Source: an uncultured Burkholderiales bacterium (GTDB taxonomy: Bacteria; Pseudomonadota; Gammaproteobacteria; Burkholderiales; Burkholderiaceae_C). From it: a stretch of DNA of 64,000 bases. Positions 9,095 through 18,835 of the stretch are shown in pieces. Location of the stretch: positions 1 to 64,000 of the forward strand of contig CALTTG010000010.1 of the NCBI GenBank assembly GCA_943908475.1, written 5' to 3'. The notes under the pieces were generated by a model. The model was not told the origin of the DNA. It saw nothing but the letters and a program-made list of their open reading frames with translations, and did not search any database. A program made the position numbers and the translations under genes. Position 1 is the stretch's first letter. Every line of letters begins with the position of its first letter.

Positions 9095-9550
9095 TCAGGC
9101 CTGAGGGGCCACGGCTTGCCGAGCGTCGGCCTCTTTTTTCACCCGCAGGCGCAGGCGCACATAGACCGAGCAACCCACGAAAACGGTGACGCTCAAGGCG
9201 GTTTCGATCCAGGCCAGCCATTGGGAGACGCCACCTTCGGTGGTGCCACGGACCACGCCTTCTGTGAAATACAGCAAGATCAACATGGACAGCCAGCGGA
9301 AGGTGTAGAGCTTGTGTTTGAGCAGGCCCGCGAGCGCCAGCGTCAAGGGCAGAACTTTCCAGGCCAGTGCGCCCGTGCCCCCTTTGAGGGGGGCCAGGTA
9401 CAGCTCCCAGGCCATCCCCAGGGCGATGAGGGCCACCGTGCTCAGCAGGCAGACCATCCGCAGGATTTGGATTCGGCGAAGGCGCTCTGGAGGATGTGCA
9501 CCCAGCACGGCATGGTCGGCGGCTGGGGCATCGATGGGTTGAACGGGCAT
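9095..9550 (-). CDS. DUF2069 family membrane protein
   Basis: A protein of about 151 residues with four hydrophobic segments (MVCLLSTVALIALGMAWELYL, VLPLTLALAGLLKHKLYTFRW, MLILLYFTEGVVRG and ALSVTVFVGCSVYVRLRLR), matching DUF2069 small integral membrane proteins. Its function is unknown. The start is uncertain: the frame also has an ATG at 9601 that would add 17 residues and nearly touch the divergent YihY gene. I chose MPVQPIDAPA at 9550. The short tail RVKKEADARQAVAPQA is cytoplasmic-like. Confidence 0.75.
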   Translation of the reverse strand: MPVQPIDAPAADHAVLGAHPPERLRRIQILRMVCLLSTVALIALGMAWELYLAPLKGGTGALAWKVLPLTLALAGLLKHKLYTFRWLSMLILLYFTEGVVRGTTEGGVSQWLAWIETALSVTVFVGCSVYVRLRLRVKKEADARQAVAPQA

Positions 9551-9611
9551 GGGTGGGGCAAGCAGAAGCGCCGTCCGGGGTGTGACGGCTGAGGGTGGCA
9601 TGATAGCCGCC

Positions 9612-10856
9612 ATGAATTGGTATCGGAGTTTGATGGTTTCTCTGCAGAACTGGCCCTGGATTGCCACGCTGAGGACCTTGCGTTTGCGTTTTCGGGAAGA
9701 TCGTTTGGGTGTCACGGCCGGCAGCCTGACGTTCACCACCACGATCGCCTTGGTGCCTTTGTTGACCGTCATGCTGGCGTTGTTCAGCGCCTTCCCCGTG
9801 TTCTCACGCTTCAGGCGGGCACTGGAAACCCAGTTCTTGACGGAGTTGGTGCCTGAACTGATCGCCAAGCAGGTGGTGGTGATGCTGACCCGCTTCGCAG
9901 CCAAGGCCAGCCAGTTGGGCGGTGTCGGCCTGATTGCCCTGGGGCTGACCGCGATGTTCTTGATGCTGACCATCGACCACACGCTCAACGCGATCTGGCG
10001 GGTCCGCAAGCCCCGTCCCATTGCGCAACGGGTGCTTGTGTACTGGGCGGCTCTGACGTTGGGGCCGCTGCTGCTGGGCGCGAGTCTGTGGGTGAGCTCT
10101 TACCTGTTGTCGGCTTCCAAGGGGTGGGTGGATGACCTGCCCGGCGGGGTGGGGCTGCTCTTGAGCGCCTTGGTGCTCAGCCTGCAGGCGGCGGGGTTTT
10201 CAGCGCTGTTTCGTTATGTGCCCAACACCCATGTGAAGTGGGAACATGCGTGGGCGGGGGGGCTGTTCGTGGCGCTGGGGCTGGAGGCTGCGCAGAAGGC
10301 CTTGGCCTTGTACATGGCCAAAGTCCCGGTGTATTCGACCATCTATGGTGCGTTTGCTGCCTTCCCGATCTTCCTGGTGTGGATTTACCTGAGCTGGCTG
10401 ATCGTGCTGGCGGGGGCGGTCGTGGCCGCCTATGCGCCCAGCCTGCTGTCCAAGGTCCAGCGGTGGCCCGATGTGCCCGGGCACCGATTCCAATTGGCCT
10501 TGGCGATCCTTAACTTGCTGCATGGTGCCCGACAGGGCGATCGAGGGGGATGGACGGTGTCTGCGATGGCGACGACCCTGCGGACCGACCCGCTGCAGCT
10601 TGATCCCTTGCTGGAAGTGCTGTCGGGCCTGGGGTGGGTGGGGCGGCTCGATGAGTCTCATGAGCACGAGGGGGGGCGCTATGTGTTGCTCGCCAACCCA
10701 TCTCAGGTGCTCGTGGCGCCCTTGCTGGCGCAAACGCTGCTGCAACCCGATGCCTGGTCCCAGGCATTTTGGGACGACGCCGGCCTGGCCCGAATGACGC
10801 TGTCTCAGGCCTTGGCCAGCGATGTGCGGCGTGTGGGACCCCAAGGTCTGAGCTGA
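9612..10856 (+). CDS. YihY/BrkB family inner-membrane protein
   Basis: A 414-residue protein of the YihY/virulence factor BrkB family (once annotated as ribonuclease BN, an assignment now withdrawn for YihY). The N-terminal half has six transmembrane helices with the family segments TAGSLTFTTTIALVPLLTVM and TIDHTLNAIWRVRKPRP. The C-terminal 130 residues form a soluble domain resembling a winged helix (LDPLLEVLSGLGWVGRLDE), as in longer members. An ATG four codons earlier (9600) is possible. The protein may be a transporter, but no substrate is known. Confidence 0.85.
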   Translation: MNWYRSLMVSLQNWPWIATLRTLRLRFREDRLGVTAGSLTFTTTIALVPLLTVMLALFSAFPVFSRFRRALETQFLTELVPELIAKQVVVMLTRFAAKASQLGGVGLIALGLTAMFLMLTIDHTLNAIWRVRKPRPIAQRVLVYWAALTLGPLLLGASLWVSSYLLSASKGWVDDLPGGVGLLLSALVLSLQAAGFSALFRYVPNTHVKWEHAWAGGLFVALGLEAAQKALALYMAKVPVYSTIYGAFAAFPIFLVWIYLSWLIVLAGAVVAAYAPSLLSKVQRWPDVPGHRFQLALAILNLLHGARQGDRGGWTVSAMATTLRTDPLQLDPLLEVLSGLGWVGRLDESHEHEGGRYVLLANPSQVLVAPLLAQTLLQPDAWSQAFWDDAGLARMTLSQALASDVRRVGPQGLS

Positions 10857-10905
10857 TCAAGGGCAAACCCCGACGAAAGAGCATGCTTCCTGTCGGGCTT
10901 GCCTG

Positions 10906-10935
10906 TTGGCACCACCCCGTTCAAGGGGGTATATT
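10906..10935 (+). promoter_or_regulatory. Candidate sigma-70 promoter for the CBS-domain gene
   Basis: TTGGCA at 10906-10911 is separated by 18 bases from TATATT at 10930-10935. Both hexamers are close to consensus. The element lies 50 bases before the start of the CBS-domain gene, in the gap after the YihY gene. Confidence 0.5.
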
Positions 10936-10985
10936 GAAACCGGCATGTGCCTTGTGTTCCACCATGACTCCCAGGAGCATTTCCC

Positions 10986-11453
10986 ATGAAAGTCAGTGAC
11001 ATCCTCCGCGTCAAGGGCAACACCTTGTTCACCGTGCGACCCGAGGACCTGTTGTCCGAGGCCGCCAAGACCATGGCCGACCACGACATCGGCTCGCTGG
11101 TGGTGATGGAACATGGCGACTTGGTCGGCATGTTGACCTTCCGGGAAGTGATCAAGGCCACCGTGAAGAACAGTGGCGTGTTCGGTAGCCAGATGGTGCG
11201 CTCGGTCATGGACGACCATCCCTTGACCTGCACGCCCGACACCGACATCGACGAAGTGCGTCGCATGATGCTGCAACGTCATGCGCGCTACATGCCCGTG
11301 CTGAACCAAAAGACCTTGGCTGGCGTGATTTCGTTCTATGACGTGGCCAAGTCGGTGGTGGACAGCCAAGACTTCGAAAACCGCATGCTCAAGGCCTACA
11401 TCCGCGATTGGCCGGTCGATGAGCAGGCCGGTGAACGGCAAGCGCTGCTCTGA
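10986..11453 (+). CDS. CBS domain-containing protein
   Basis: A 155-residue soluble protein made almost entirely of a tandem CBS pair. The first CBS covers about residues 8-66 (DHDIGSLVVMEHGDLVGMLTFREV) and the second about 76-135 (RHARYMPVLNQKTLAGVISFYDV). CBS pairs bind adenosyl ligands such as AMP, ATP or S-adenosylmethionine and act as energy or ligand sensors. With no enzymatic domain attached, this protein probably regulates a partner, which cannot be named from sequence. AGGAG sits eight bases before the ATG. A strong hairpin follows the gene. Confidence 0.88.
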   Translation: MKVSDILRVKGNTLFTVRPEDLLSEAAKTMADHDIGSLVVMEHGDLVGMLTFREVIKATVKNSGVFGSQMVRSVMDDHPLTCTPDTDIDEVRRMMLQRHARYMPVLNQKTLAGVISFYDVAKSVVDSQDFENRMLKAYIRDWPVDEQAGERQALL

Positions 11454-11480
11454 GACTGGCGCGCCCTCCATCCTCTGTGC

Positions 11481-11503
11481 AAACCCGGCCTGGTGCCGGG
11501 TTT
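11481..11503 (+). terminator. Hairpin terminator after the CBS-domain gene
   Basis: AAACCCGGC (11481-11489) pairs perfectly with GCCGGGTTT (11495-11503) around a five-base loop. It is followed by a short T-containing stretch rather than a full T run. It lies 28 bases after the CBS gene stop and before aroC. Confidence 0.65.
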
Positions 11504-11576
11504 CGCGTTTGGGTGGTGTGCACCTCCAGCGATTGGGGGACAATACGGGTTTTGACCGTTCGCAGCGATTTCAGAC

Positions 11577-12680
11577 ATGGCCGGCAGCACTTTCGGACAA
11601 CTCTTCACCGTCACCAACTTCGGCGAGTCGCATGGCCCAGCCATTGGCTGTGTGATCGATGGGTGTCCCCCGGGCCTGAGCCTGAGCGAGGCCGACATCC
11701 AGGGTGATCTGGATCGGCGTCGCCCCGGCACGTCGCGTCACGTGACGCAGCGCAATGAACCCGATGCGGTCGAAATCTTGTCGGGGGTGTACGAAGGCAA
11801 GACCACGGGTGCGCCCATCGCCTTGCTGATTCGCAACACCGATCAGCGCAGCAAGGACTACGGCAACATCCTGCAGACCTTCCGCCCTGGGCACGCCGAC
11901 TACACCTACTGGCACAAGTACGGCATTCGCGACCCGCGTGGTGGTGGACGCTCGTCAGCCCGCCTGACGGCGCCGATGGTGGCGGCGGGTGCCGTGGCCA
12001 AGAAGTGGCTGCGCGAGCAGTTCGGCACCGAGGTGCGCGGTTGCATGACCCAGTTGGGTGAGGTGGTGATTCAGCATGAGGGCTGGGACCATGTGCGGCA
12101 GAACCCGTTTTTTGCCGCCAACGCGTCCCAGATCGAGCAGCTCGAGTCCTACATGGACGAGTTGCGCAAGGAAGGCAATTCGATCGGTGCTCGCCTGTAT
12201 GTCGAGGCCACTGGGGTGCCGGTCGGGCTGGGCGAACCCTTGTTCGACAAGCTCGATGCCGACATCGCTTTTGCCATGATGGGCATCAATGCGGTCAAAG
12301 GGGTGGAGATTGGTGCGGGCTTCGGCTGCATCACTCAAAAAGGCAGTGAGCACGGCGATGCCCTCACGCCAGCCGGTTTCACCTCCAATCACGCCGGTGG
12401 CGTGCTGGGTGGCATTTCCACGGGGCAGGACATTCGCGTGTCGATGGCCATCAAGCCCACCAGCTCGATTCGTCTTCCTCGCCCCTCGATCGACATGGCT
12501 GGGCAACCTGCGACGGTGGAAACCTTTGGCCGCCACGATCCATGCGTGGGCATTCGCGCCACACCGATCGCCGAGGCCATGTTGGCGTTGGTGCTGATCG
12601 ATCATGCCTTGCGTCACCGCGCGCAATGTGGCGATGTGTCGGTCGAGACGCCGGACATCGCCCGTCAGTCGCGCGGATGA
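11577..12680 (+). CDS. aroC: Chorismate synthase
   Basis: A 367-residue enzyme that converts 5-enolpyruvylshikimate 3-phosphate to chorismate, the last shared step of the aromatic amino acid and folate pathways, using reduced FMN. Family signatures are visible: GESHGPAIGCVIDGCPPG near the N-terminus, RRPGTSRHVTQRNEPDAV, and RDPRGGGRSSARLTAP in the active-site region. Full length and well conserved. Its product feeds the PabB-PabC fusion encoded at 18836-20698. The start MAGSTFGQLF is the usual one for this family. Confidence 0.98.
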   Translation: MAGSTFGQLFTVTNFGESHGPAIGCVIDGCPPGLSLSEADIQGDLDRRRPGTSRHVTQRNEPDAVEILSGVYEGKTTGAPIALLIRNTDQRSKDYGNILQTFRPGHADYTYWHKYGIRDPRGGGRSSARLTAPMVAAGAVAKKWLREQFGTEVRGCMTQLGEVVIQHEGWDHVRQNPFFAANASQIEQLESYMDELRKEGNSIGARLYVEATGVPVGLGEPLFDKLDADIAFAMMGINAVKGVEIGAGFGCITQKGSEHGDALTPAGFTSNHAGGVLGGISTGQDIRVSMAIKPTSSIRLPRPSIDMAGQPATVETFGRHDPCVGIRATPIAEAMLALVLIDHALRHRAQCGDVSVETPDIARQSRG

Positions 12681-12681
12681 A

Positions 12682-12728
12682 TGCACTGATTTGGTGTCTG
12701 ATTGAGGCTTTTGCACCAGCGAAGTGCA
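12682..12728 (+). promoter_or_regulatory. Two NtrC-like sites upstream of the chemotaxis receptor gene
   Basis: Compared with the NtrC consensus TGCACC-N5-GGTGCA, the first site (12682-12698) reads TGCACT-GATTT-GGTGTC, with three mismatches. The second (12712-12728) reads TGCACC-AGCGA-AGTGCA, with one mismatch. The two sites are 30 bases apart start to start, about three helical turns, which is typical for paired NtrC enhancers. They lie just after the aroC stop and about 190-230 bases before the receptor start codon. Confidence 0.4.
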
Positions 12729-12833
12729 GGCAAGCTGGCGAGGTTGGACGTTGTGGTCCAGACACCGAAACTGTGGGGGGTTGCGGTCGTTGATCGTGCG
12801 TTCTTGTCCGTCCCGACCTGATTGAATGGCCCT

Positions 12834-12849
12834 TGGCACCGATGTTGGT
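12834..12849 (+). promoter_or_regulatory. Weak sigma-54-like -24/-12 element
   Basis: TGGCAC at 12834-12839 matches the -24 box perfectly. The -12 box reads TTGG instead of TTGC, so the invariant GC dinucleotide is broken (GG-N10-GG). The element also forms the palindrome GCACC-N6-GGTGC. It lies 65 bases before the chemotaxis receptor ATG and about 105 bases after the NtrC-like pair. The broken -12 GC makes this a tentative call. Confidence 0.3.
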
Positions 12850-12914
12850 GCTGCTTGGGGTGCAAGTGCCTGGGTCAACCCTGCGACCTGGTCGTGGCAC
12901 CTTCGGGAGGCTTC

Positions 12915-14933
12915 ATGGCACAGGTGGATGAGCGCAGGGTGCCCGCAACCCGTCAGGTCGCGGCTTTCTTTCGATACCACGGCCTCTGGGCGCCGGGAGT
13001 CCGTTTGTTCCGGCGGCTCGACTTCCCGGCCAAGGCCTTCATCATTTCGGTGGCGTTCCTGGTGCCCTTGTTGGTGCTCTCAACGTCGTTCGTGAGGGCC
13101 CACCTGGCCGATGCCGATTTCGTGACGGCTGAGCGTCACGGCGTGGCCTATGCGCAGCCGGTCATTGCGTTGATGGACGTCATGACGCGAGAGCGGCAAC
13201 TGGCCCGAGCCCGAGCGCGTGGAGAGGCGGCCTCCCAACTCGACACTGTGCGTCAACGGGTCGACAAGGCCGTCTCTGATCTGGGCGCCGTGCACGCCCT
13301 TCACGGCCCGGCCTTCCGCACCGATGAAACGCTGACCCGTGCGCTGAATCAGTTGAAGGCGGTGCGAGCCCTTCATGGGGCCACCCCTGAGCAACTGTTT
13401 GCCGATTACACCGTGGCCATCATGTCGCTCCAGCGTTTGCTGGAGGATGTCGTGGATCGTTCGAACCTGGCGCTGGACCCCGAGATCTCGACCTATTACC
13501 TGATGGACGCCAGCTTGGTGGCGGCGCCCGACTTGTTTCATGCCGCCGGTCGTTTGCGCGGTTTGCTCACCACTGCCGCCAAGGCTGGGCGGGTAGAGCG
13601 CGCCTTGGGCCTGCGCATCCAGGACGAGATGCAGCAGGTTCGTCGCCGGACCGCGCAGATCCAGGCATCGGTGGCCAAGATGGCCCCTGAGGCGATTCAG
13701 GGCGCGGACTTTCAAACGGAATTGACAGCCCTGGGCACGGCCAGCGAGGCCTTGGCGGCATTGGCACTGACGGCGGTTCAAGAGGAAAATCTTGCACTGT
13801 CGACCGATGAAGTGGTCCACAAAGGTGATGCGGTCGTGGCCAGCACCCTGAAGTTCATGGCCGCAGGACATTCGGTGCTGGACGGTTTGCTGAAGGCCCG
13901 TCAGGACGATGGGGTGGCCACGTTGCGGCTCGTCATGACCTTGTCGGTGATGTGTGTGGCCTTGGCCGCGTACTTGCTCAAATGCTTTTACATGGTGACC
14001 CGAGGCGGGCTGGAGGAAGTGCGCAGCCACCTGGTGTCGATGACCCAAGGGGACCTCACGACATCGCCTCGGCCGTGGGGGCGCGACGAGGCGGCCAGCC
14101 TGATGCTGAGCCTGGCCGAGATGCAGCACTCGTTGCGGCAACTGGTCAAACAGGTGCGTGGCTCGGCCGAAATGATCGTGCACTCCAGCACCGAGATGGC
14201 CGATGCCGCCCGAGACCTTTCGGCCCGCACTGAAAATGCAGCCGCGAACCTGCAGCAGTCGGCCAGCAGCGTGGAGGAGATGGCCTCAACGGTTCAACAG
14301 ACGGCCAACCATGCCCATGACGCGGCTGGCTTGGCCAGCCGGAACGCCCAAGTGGCAGCGCAGGGAGGGCAGGTGATCACCCAGGTGGTGGACACGATGC
14401 GGGCCATTCAGGGCTCTTCCGGCAAGATCGCCGACATCATTTCGGTGATCGACAGCATCGCATTCCAGACCAACATCTTGGCCCTCAATGCGGCCGTCGA
14501 GGCCGCCCGTGCCGGCGAACAAGGTCGTGGCTTTGCCGTGGTGGCCAGCGAGGTGCGAGCCTTGGCGCAGCGAAGTGCCAGCGCTGCCCGTGAGATCAAG
14601 GACCTGATTCAGGGCAGTGTGGCGCAGGTCGAGCAAGGCACCGTGGTGGTGGAGAGCGCTGGGCGAACGATGGAGGACATCGTTGGGCATGCGCGCCACA
14701 TCAATGAGTTGTTGGCGCAGATTGCCAACGCCTCTCGCGAGCAGAGCTCGGGCGTGGGGTTGGTCGGGCAGTCGATGTCAGACTTGGATCGCGACACCCA
14801 ACAAAACGCCGCCATGGTGGAGCAAAGCGCGGCGGCCTCTCAGGGGCTTCGTCAGCAGGCCATGGTGCTGGCCGAGGCCGTGGCCACCTTCAAGCTGCCG
14901 ACGCAATTGAGTGAAGGCGATCGGCGCATTTGA
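12915..14933 (+). CDS. Methyl-accepting chemotaxis protein
   Basis: A 672-residue transmembrane chemoreceptor. GGGAGG lies four bases before the chosen ATG. The N-terminal cytoplasmic stretch is followed by a first membrane helix (about residues 38-58), a periplasmic or extracytoplasmic helical region to about residue 335, and a second helix (VMTLSVMCVALAAYLLKCFY). A HAMP domain follows, then the signalling hairpin. The conserved tip reads DSIAFQTNILALNAAVEAAR and continues into RGFAVVASEVRALAQR, which binds CheA and CheW. No C-terminal NWETF-type CheR tether is present. The ligand is unknown. NtrC-like sites upstream suggest nitrogen-linked expression. Confidence 0.93.
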   Translation: MAQVDERRVPATRQVAAFFRYHGLWAPGVRLFRRLDFPAKAFIISVAFLVPLLVLSTSFVRAHLADADFVTAERHGVAYAQPVIALMDVMTRERQLARARARGEAASQLDTVRQRVDKAVSDLGAVHALHGPAFRTDETLTRALNQLKAVRALHGATPEQLFADYTVAIMSLQRLLEDVVDRSNLALDPEISTYYLMDASLVAAPDLFHAAGRLRGLLTTAAKAGRVERALGLRIQDEMQQVRRRTAQIQASVAKMAPEAIQGADFQTELTALGTASEALAALALTAVQEENLALSTDEVVHKGDAVVASTLKFMAAGHSVLDGLLKARQDDGVATLRLVMTLSVMCVALAAYLLKCFYMVTRGGLEEVRSHLVSMTQGDLTTSPRPWGRDEAASLMLSLAEMQHSLRQLVKQVRGSAEMIVHSSTEMADAARDLSARTENAAANLQQSASSVEEMASTVQQTANHAHDAAGLASRNAQVAAQGGQVITQVVDTMRAIQGSSGKIADIISVIDSIAFQTNILALNAAVEAARAGEQGRGFAVVASEVRALAQRSASAAREIKDLIQGSVAQVEQGTVVVESAGRTMEDIVGHARHINELLAQIANASREQSSGVGLVGQSMSDLDRDTQQNAAMVEQSAAASQGLRQQAMVLAEAVATFKLPTQLSEGDRRI

Positions 14934-14942
14934 GTGCTTGAC

Positions 14943-15344
14943 TCAAAGGGTGCCGTGCTGGATGAGCTCCACCTTGTACCCATCGGGGTCGGTGATGAAC
15001 GCGATCAAGGTGCTGCCACCTTTGACCGGGCCTGGCTCGCGGGTGATGCCGCCGCCCAAGGTGGCGGCTTTGTCGCGCACGGCGTTGCAGGTCGCCACGA
15101 TGTCTTCCACGCCGATGGCGATGTGGCCGTAGGCGGTGCCCAGCTCATAACGGTCGGTGCCGTGGTTGTAGGTCAGCTCGAGCTCGGCATGTTCGGGGTT
15201 GCGACCGTATCCCAGAAAGGCCAGCGTGTACTGTTGCTCAGGCCGTTCCGTCGTTCGGATCAGGCTCATGCCCATGACCTGGGTGTAAAAATCAATCGAC
15301 CGCTGGAGGTTGCCGACTCTCAGCATGGTGTGCAGGATGCGCAT
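14943..15344 (-). CDS. gloA: Lactoylglutathione lyase (glyoxalase I)
   Basis: A 133-residue metalloenzyme that isomerises the methylglyoxal-glutathione hemithioacetal to S-lactoylglutathione. The metal ligands expected from E. coli GlxI are visible as His5, Glu56 and His74, with a final Glu in YKVELIQ (Glu126). The motif RVGNLQRSIDFYTQVMGM is typical of the family, as are FLGYG and DPDGYKVELIQ. The short form without inserts suggests a Ni/Co-dependent enzyme, by analogy with E. coli. The gene is convergent with the chemoreceptor and precedes no obvious operon partner. Confidence 0.95.
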   Translation of the reverse strand: MRILHTMLRVGNLQRSIDFYTQVMGMSLIRTTERPEQQYTLAFLGYGRNPEHAELELTYNHGTDRYELGTAYGHIAIGVEDIVATCNAVRDKAATLGGGITREPGPVKGGSTLIAFITDPDGYKVELIQHGTL

Positions 15345-15367
15345 GGGGTGTCAAACGATGAAGGGGT

Positions 15368-15943
15368 TCAGGGCGCACGTTGTGCGGGCGTGCGGGTGTA
15401 GGGCTCGACCTTGGTGGCATCGATCCGATAGCCACTGACGCCCATGTAGGATTTGGCCTGAGTGGCTTGCAGAGTGCCATGCACCCACACGGTGTCCATG
15501 GTCCTGAAATGGCGAATGGGTTTGCTCAGCACCACATGCACGATCTGGTTGGCGGGCGGTGGTGGAGAGTGGATGCAGGCACCGTAATAAGGCACCAGCA
15601 GGAATTCCTTGAGACCTTGCTTGCCCTCTTCCAGGGGCACCACATAGCCCGGGATGCGTCCGGTGACGCCTTTCATGTCCGGGTTGATCGGCGCGTTGTC
15701 CCAAACGTCGCGCATGGCCTCCATCATCTTCTGCACGCGCGGGTCATCGTCTTGCAACAGGTCCAGGTTGTCGCCCTTGAACTTCTCGCGCATCAACTCA
15801 CTGGGGTCCCAGCCTTTGGGCGTGAGCTCAGACCATTGGATGTGACGTGGCGCGGCCAGCAGGCCTTGGGTCATGACGCTGGCGAACAGGCCGACGAGGG
15901 TGTGTCGCAAGACCTGGCGACGGGTGGGCTTGAAGTGACTCAT
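15368..15943 (-). CDS. DUF3299 domain protein with Tat-like signal
   Basis: A 191-residue exported protein. The N-terminus TRRQVLRHTLVGLFASV has a twin-arginine pair before a hydrophobic stretch, then an LLAAP cleavage region. The mature part matches DUF3299 (DPRVQKMMEAMRDVWDNAPI, GRIPGYVVPLE, VPYYGACIHSPPPPANQIV). The CxH in ACIHSPPPP could bind metal. It is encoded 12 bases downstream of an ABC permease/ATPase pair, a gene association known from zinc-regulated loci such as V. cholerae zrg. A role in metal handling is therefore inferred, not shown. Confidence 0.82.
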   Translation of the reverse strand: MSHFKPTRRQVLRHTLVGLFASVMTQGLLAAPRHIQWSELTPKGWDPSELMREKFKGDNLDLLQDDDPRVQKMMEAMRDVWDNAPINPDMKGVTGRIPGYVVPLEEGKQGLKEFLLVPYYGACIHSPPPPANQIVHVVLSKPIRHFRTMDTVWVHGTLQATQAKSYMGVSGYRIDATKVEPYTRTPAQRAP

Positions 15944-15955
15944 GCGAGGTGGGGT

Positions 15956-17307
<1,352 letters not shown>

Positions 17308-17308
<1 letters not shown>

Positions 17309-18021
17309 CAGACGACCTCTCCCTGACCCCAGGCAATTTGCCGACTGAAGTGGGGGGCCAATCGCAGGTCGTGGCTGACCAAGAGAACCGCACTGCCATG
17401 GGCTTGGGCGCTTTCCAGCAGGGTGTCCAGGAAGGCCTCTCGGTGGTGGTCATCGAGCGCCGACGTTGGCTCATCGGCCACGATCAGCGGCGGGTGGCCG
17501 ATCAAGGCCCGGGCGGCGGCCACGCGTTGTTGTTGCCCGATCGACAGTTCAGCGGCCGGTGCGCTCCAGCGGTCGCGGGGCAGTCCCATGCCATCCAGCA
17601 AATCATGAGCACGGTGCTCGACCGTGCTGCCGATGTCTGAACAGCGTTGGCGGCGCACCGGCGAAAAACGGCAAGGCAGGGTGACGTTGTCGATGGCGTT
17701 CAGGTAAGGCAACAGGTTGAACTGTTGAAAGATCTGACCGATGTGGTCGGCCCGCCATCGGTCCCGGCGAGCGGGGGAGAGGTCTCGCCATGATTGGCCC
17801 ATCACGCGGACGTCGCCACCCGTGGGCAGCATCACCCCGCAGACCAGCGACAACAGGCTGCTTTTGCCGCAGCCACTGGGCCCATGCAGGAACAAGGTTT
17901 CTCCCGCACGAAGGGTGAGTGTTTCGATCTGGAGGGTGAGTTTCGTGGCTTGAGGCCATTGAAAGCGCAACTGTTCCAAAGACAGCACAGCATCACTGGA
18001 CGCCGAGGGCGATGAGGTCAT
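17308..18021 (-). CDS. ABC transporter ATP-binding protein
   Basis: A 237-residue ATPase of the LolD/MacB type that pairs with the permease gene it overlaps by one base. Walker A is HGPSGCGKSSLLSLV (about residues 45-58), the signature is LSIGQQQRVAAARAL, and Walker B is PLIVADEPTSALD. The signature reads LSIGQ rather than LSGGQ, a tolerated variant. Together the two genes should form a type VII (mechanotransmission) ABC complex, not a classical importer. No substrate-binding protein gene is adjacent; the DUF3299 protein is the only exported neighbour. Confidence 0.9.
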
Positions 18022-18082
18022 GGCGGTGGCAAATCGGCTGGAGTCGATGGTCGGTCATTGTGCCGTCAAGCCGATGCCCATG

Positions 18083-18118
18083 AAAAAAGCGGGTCGGTGG
18101 CGTCCACCTGACCCGCTT
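18083..18118 (-). terminator. Rho-independent terminator after the fasciclin gene
   Basis: On the minus strand AAGCGGGTC pairs with GACCCGCTT, extended by an inner GGTGG/CCACC stem with a single bulge. It is followed immediately by a run of six T. The hairpin occupies 18087-18118 and lies 24 bases past the fasciclin stop. Confidence 0.85.
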
Positions 18119-18141
18119 GCGTCAACCTCAGGGGCTGGGCA

Positions 18142-18708
18142 TCACTTGAATTGGGGCAGCAGCACCGAGTCGACCAACCACACGGTGCCGTTGGTGGTTT
18201 GAACGCCCTTGCAGGCGGCCACGGACTGGTTCACCGACGCACCGTCCTTGTCATACCCCACGAACACGGTTTGCCCTTGCAGGGTCTTGACTTGGCTGGG
18301 CGTCAGTGGCTTGCGGGGGTCCACATGGCCGGCCACGACGTGGTACGTCAGCACGGACGTGAGCAGTGCGTTGTCGCTGCCAATGAGGCTGAGCAGGGGG
18401 CCGGGCACTTTGGCGAAGGCGGCGTTGGTGGGCGCAAAGACCGTCAACGGGCCCTTGCCGGACAGCGGTCCGGTCAGGTTGGCGGCCACCACCAAGGACG
18501 TGAGGGTGCTCAGTTCGGGCGTGGCGATGGCGGCATCGACGATCGTGCCGGGGAAATTGACCAGTTCCGTGGCGCGGCACTGCAGATAGGGCTTGAGGTT
18601 GACCTGTGCGTGCGCAGGCAGGGCGGCCATCAAAGCGGTGGAGGCGATGCCGGTGGCCACCAGGGCGCGGCGAGCGGTGGACGTCATCGAACGGATCAGC
18701 TTGCTCAT
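18142..18708 (-). CDS. Secreted fasciclin-domain protein
   Basis: A 188-residue exported protein. A signal peptide is evident: a basic start (SKLIRSMTSTARR), a hydrophobic core (ALVATGIASTALMAAL) and the cleavage motif AHA before QVNL. The rest is one fasciclin (FAS1) domain with the conserved TVFAPTNAAFAKV block and the YHVVAGHV motif. The FAS1 fold is used in adhesion and matrix proteins. Two cysteines (about residues 43 and 169) could form a disulfide. The gene stands alone with its own terminator. GGAGAG sits just before the ATG. Confidence 0.9.
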   Translation of the reverse strand: MSKLIRSMTSTARRALVATGIASTALMAALPAHAQVNLKPYLQCRATELVNFPGTIVDAAIATPELSTLTSLVVAANLTGPLSGKGPLTVFAPTNAAFAKVPGPLLSLIGSDNALLTSVLTYHVVAGHVDPRKPLTPSQVKTLQGQTVFVGYDKDGASVNQSVAACKGVQTTNGTVWLVDSVLLPQFK

Positions 18709-18762
18709 GGGTCTCTCCGGTTAAATGCGCTTGTTGGTGCGAAATGTGACTGAGCGGTATTT

Positions 18763-18792
18763 ATTGTGCCCGATCAGTATTTCGTTGTGCAA
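18763..18792 (-). promoter_or_regulatory. Possible promoter of the fasciclin gene
   Basis: On the minus strand TTGCAC (18792-18787) and CACAAT (18768-18763) are separated by 18 bases, each with four of six consensus bases. The region is AT-rich compared with its surroundings. It lies about 55 bases before the fasciclin start. Confidence 0.3.
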
Positions 18793-18835
18793 ATGTGCCG
18801 CAATTCCCCCGAAAGGTCAGGGGCCATCGGCGTGC

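Noticed and set aside
14934..14947. Short inverted repeat GAGT-N5-ACTC between the chemoreceptor and gloA as a terminator.
   Set aside because: Only four base pairs with no T run in either direction.
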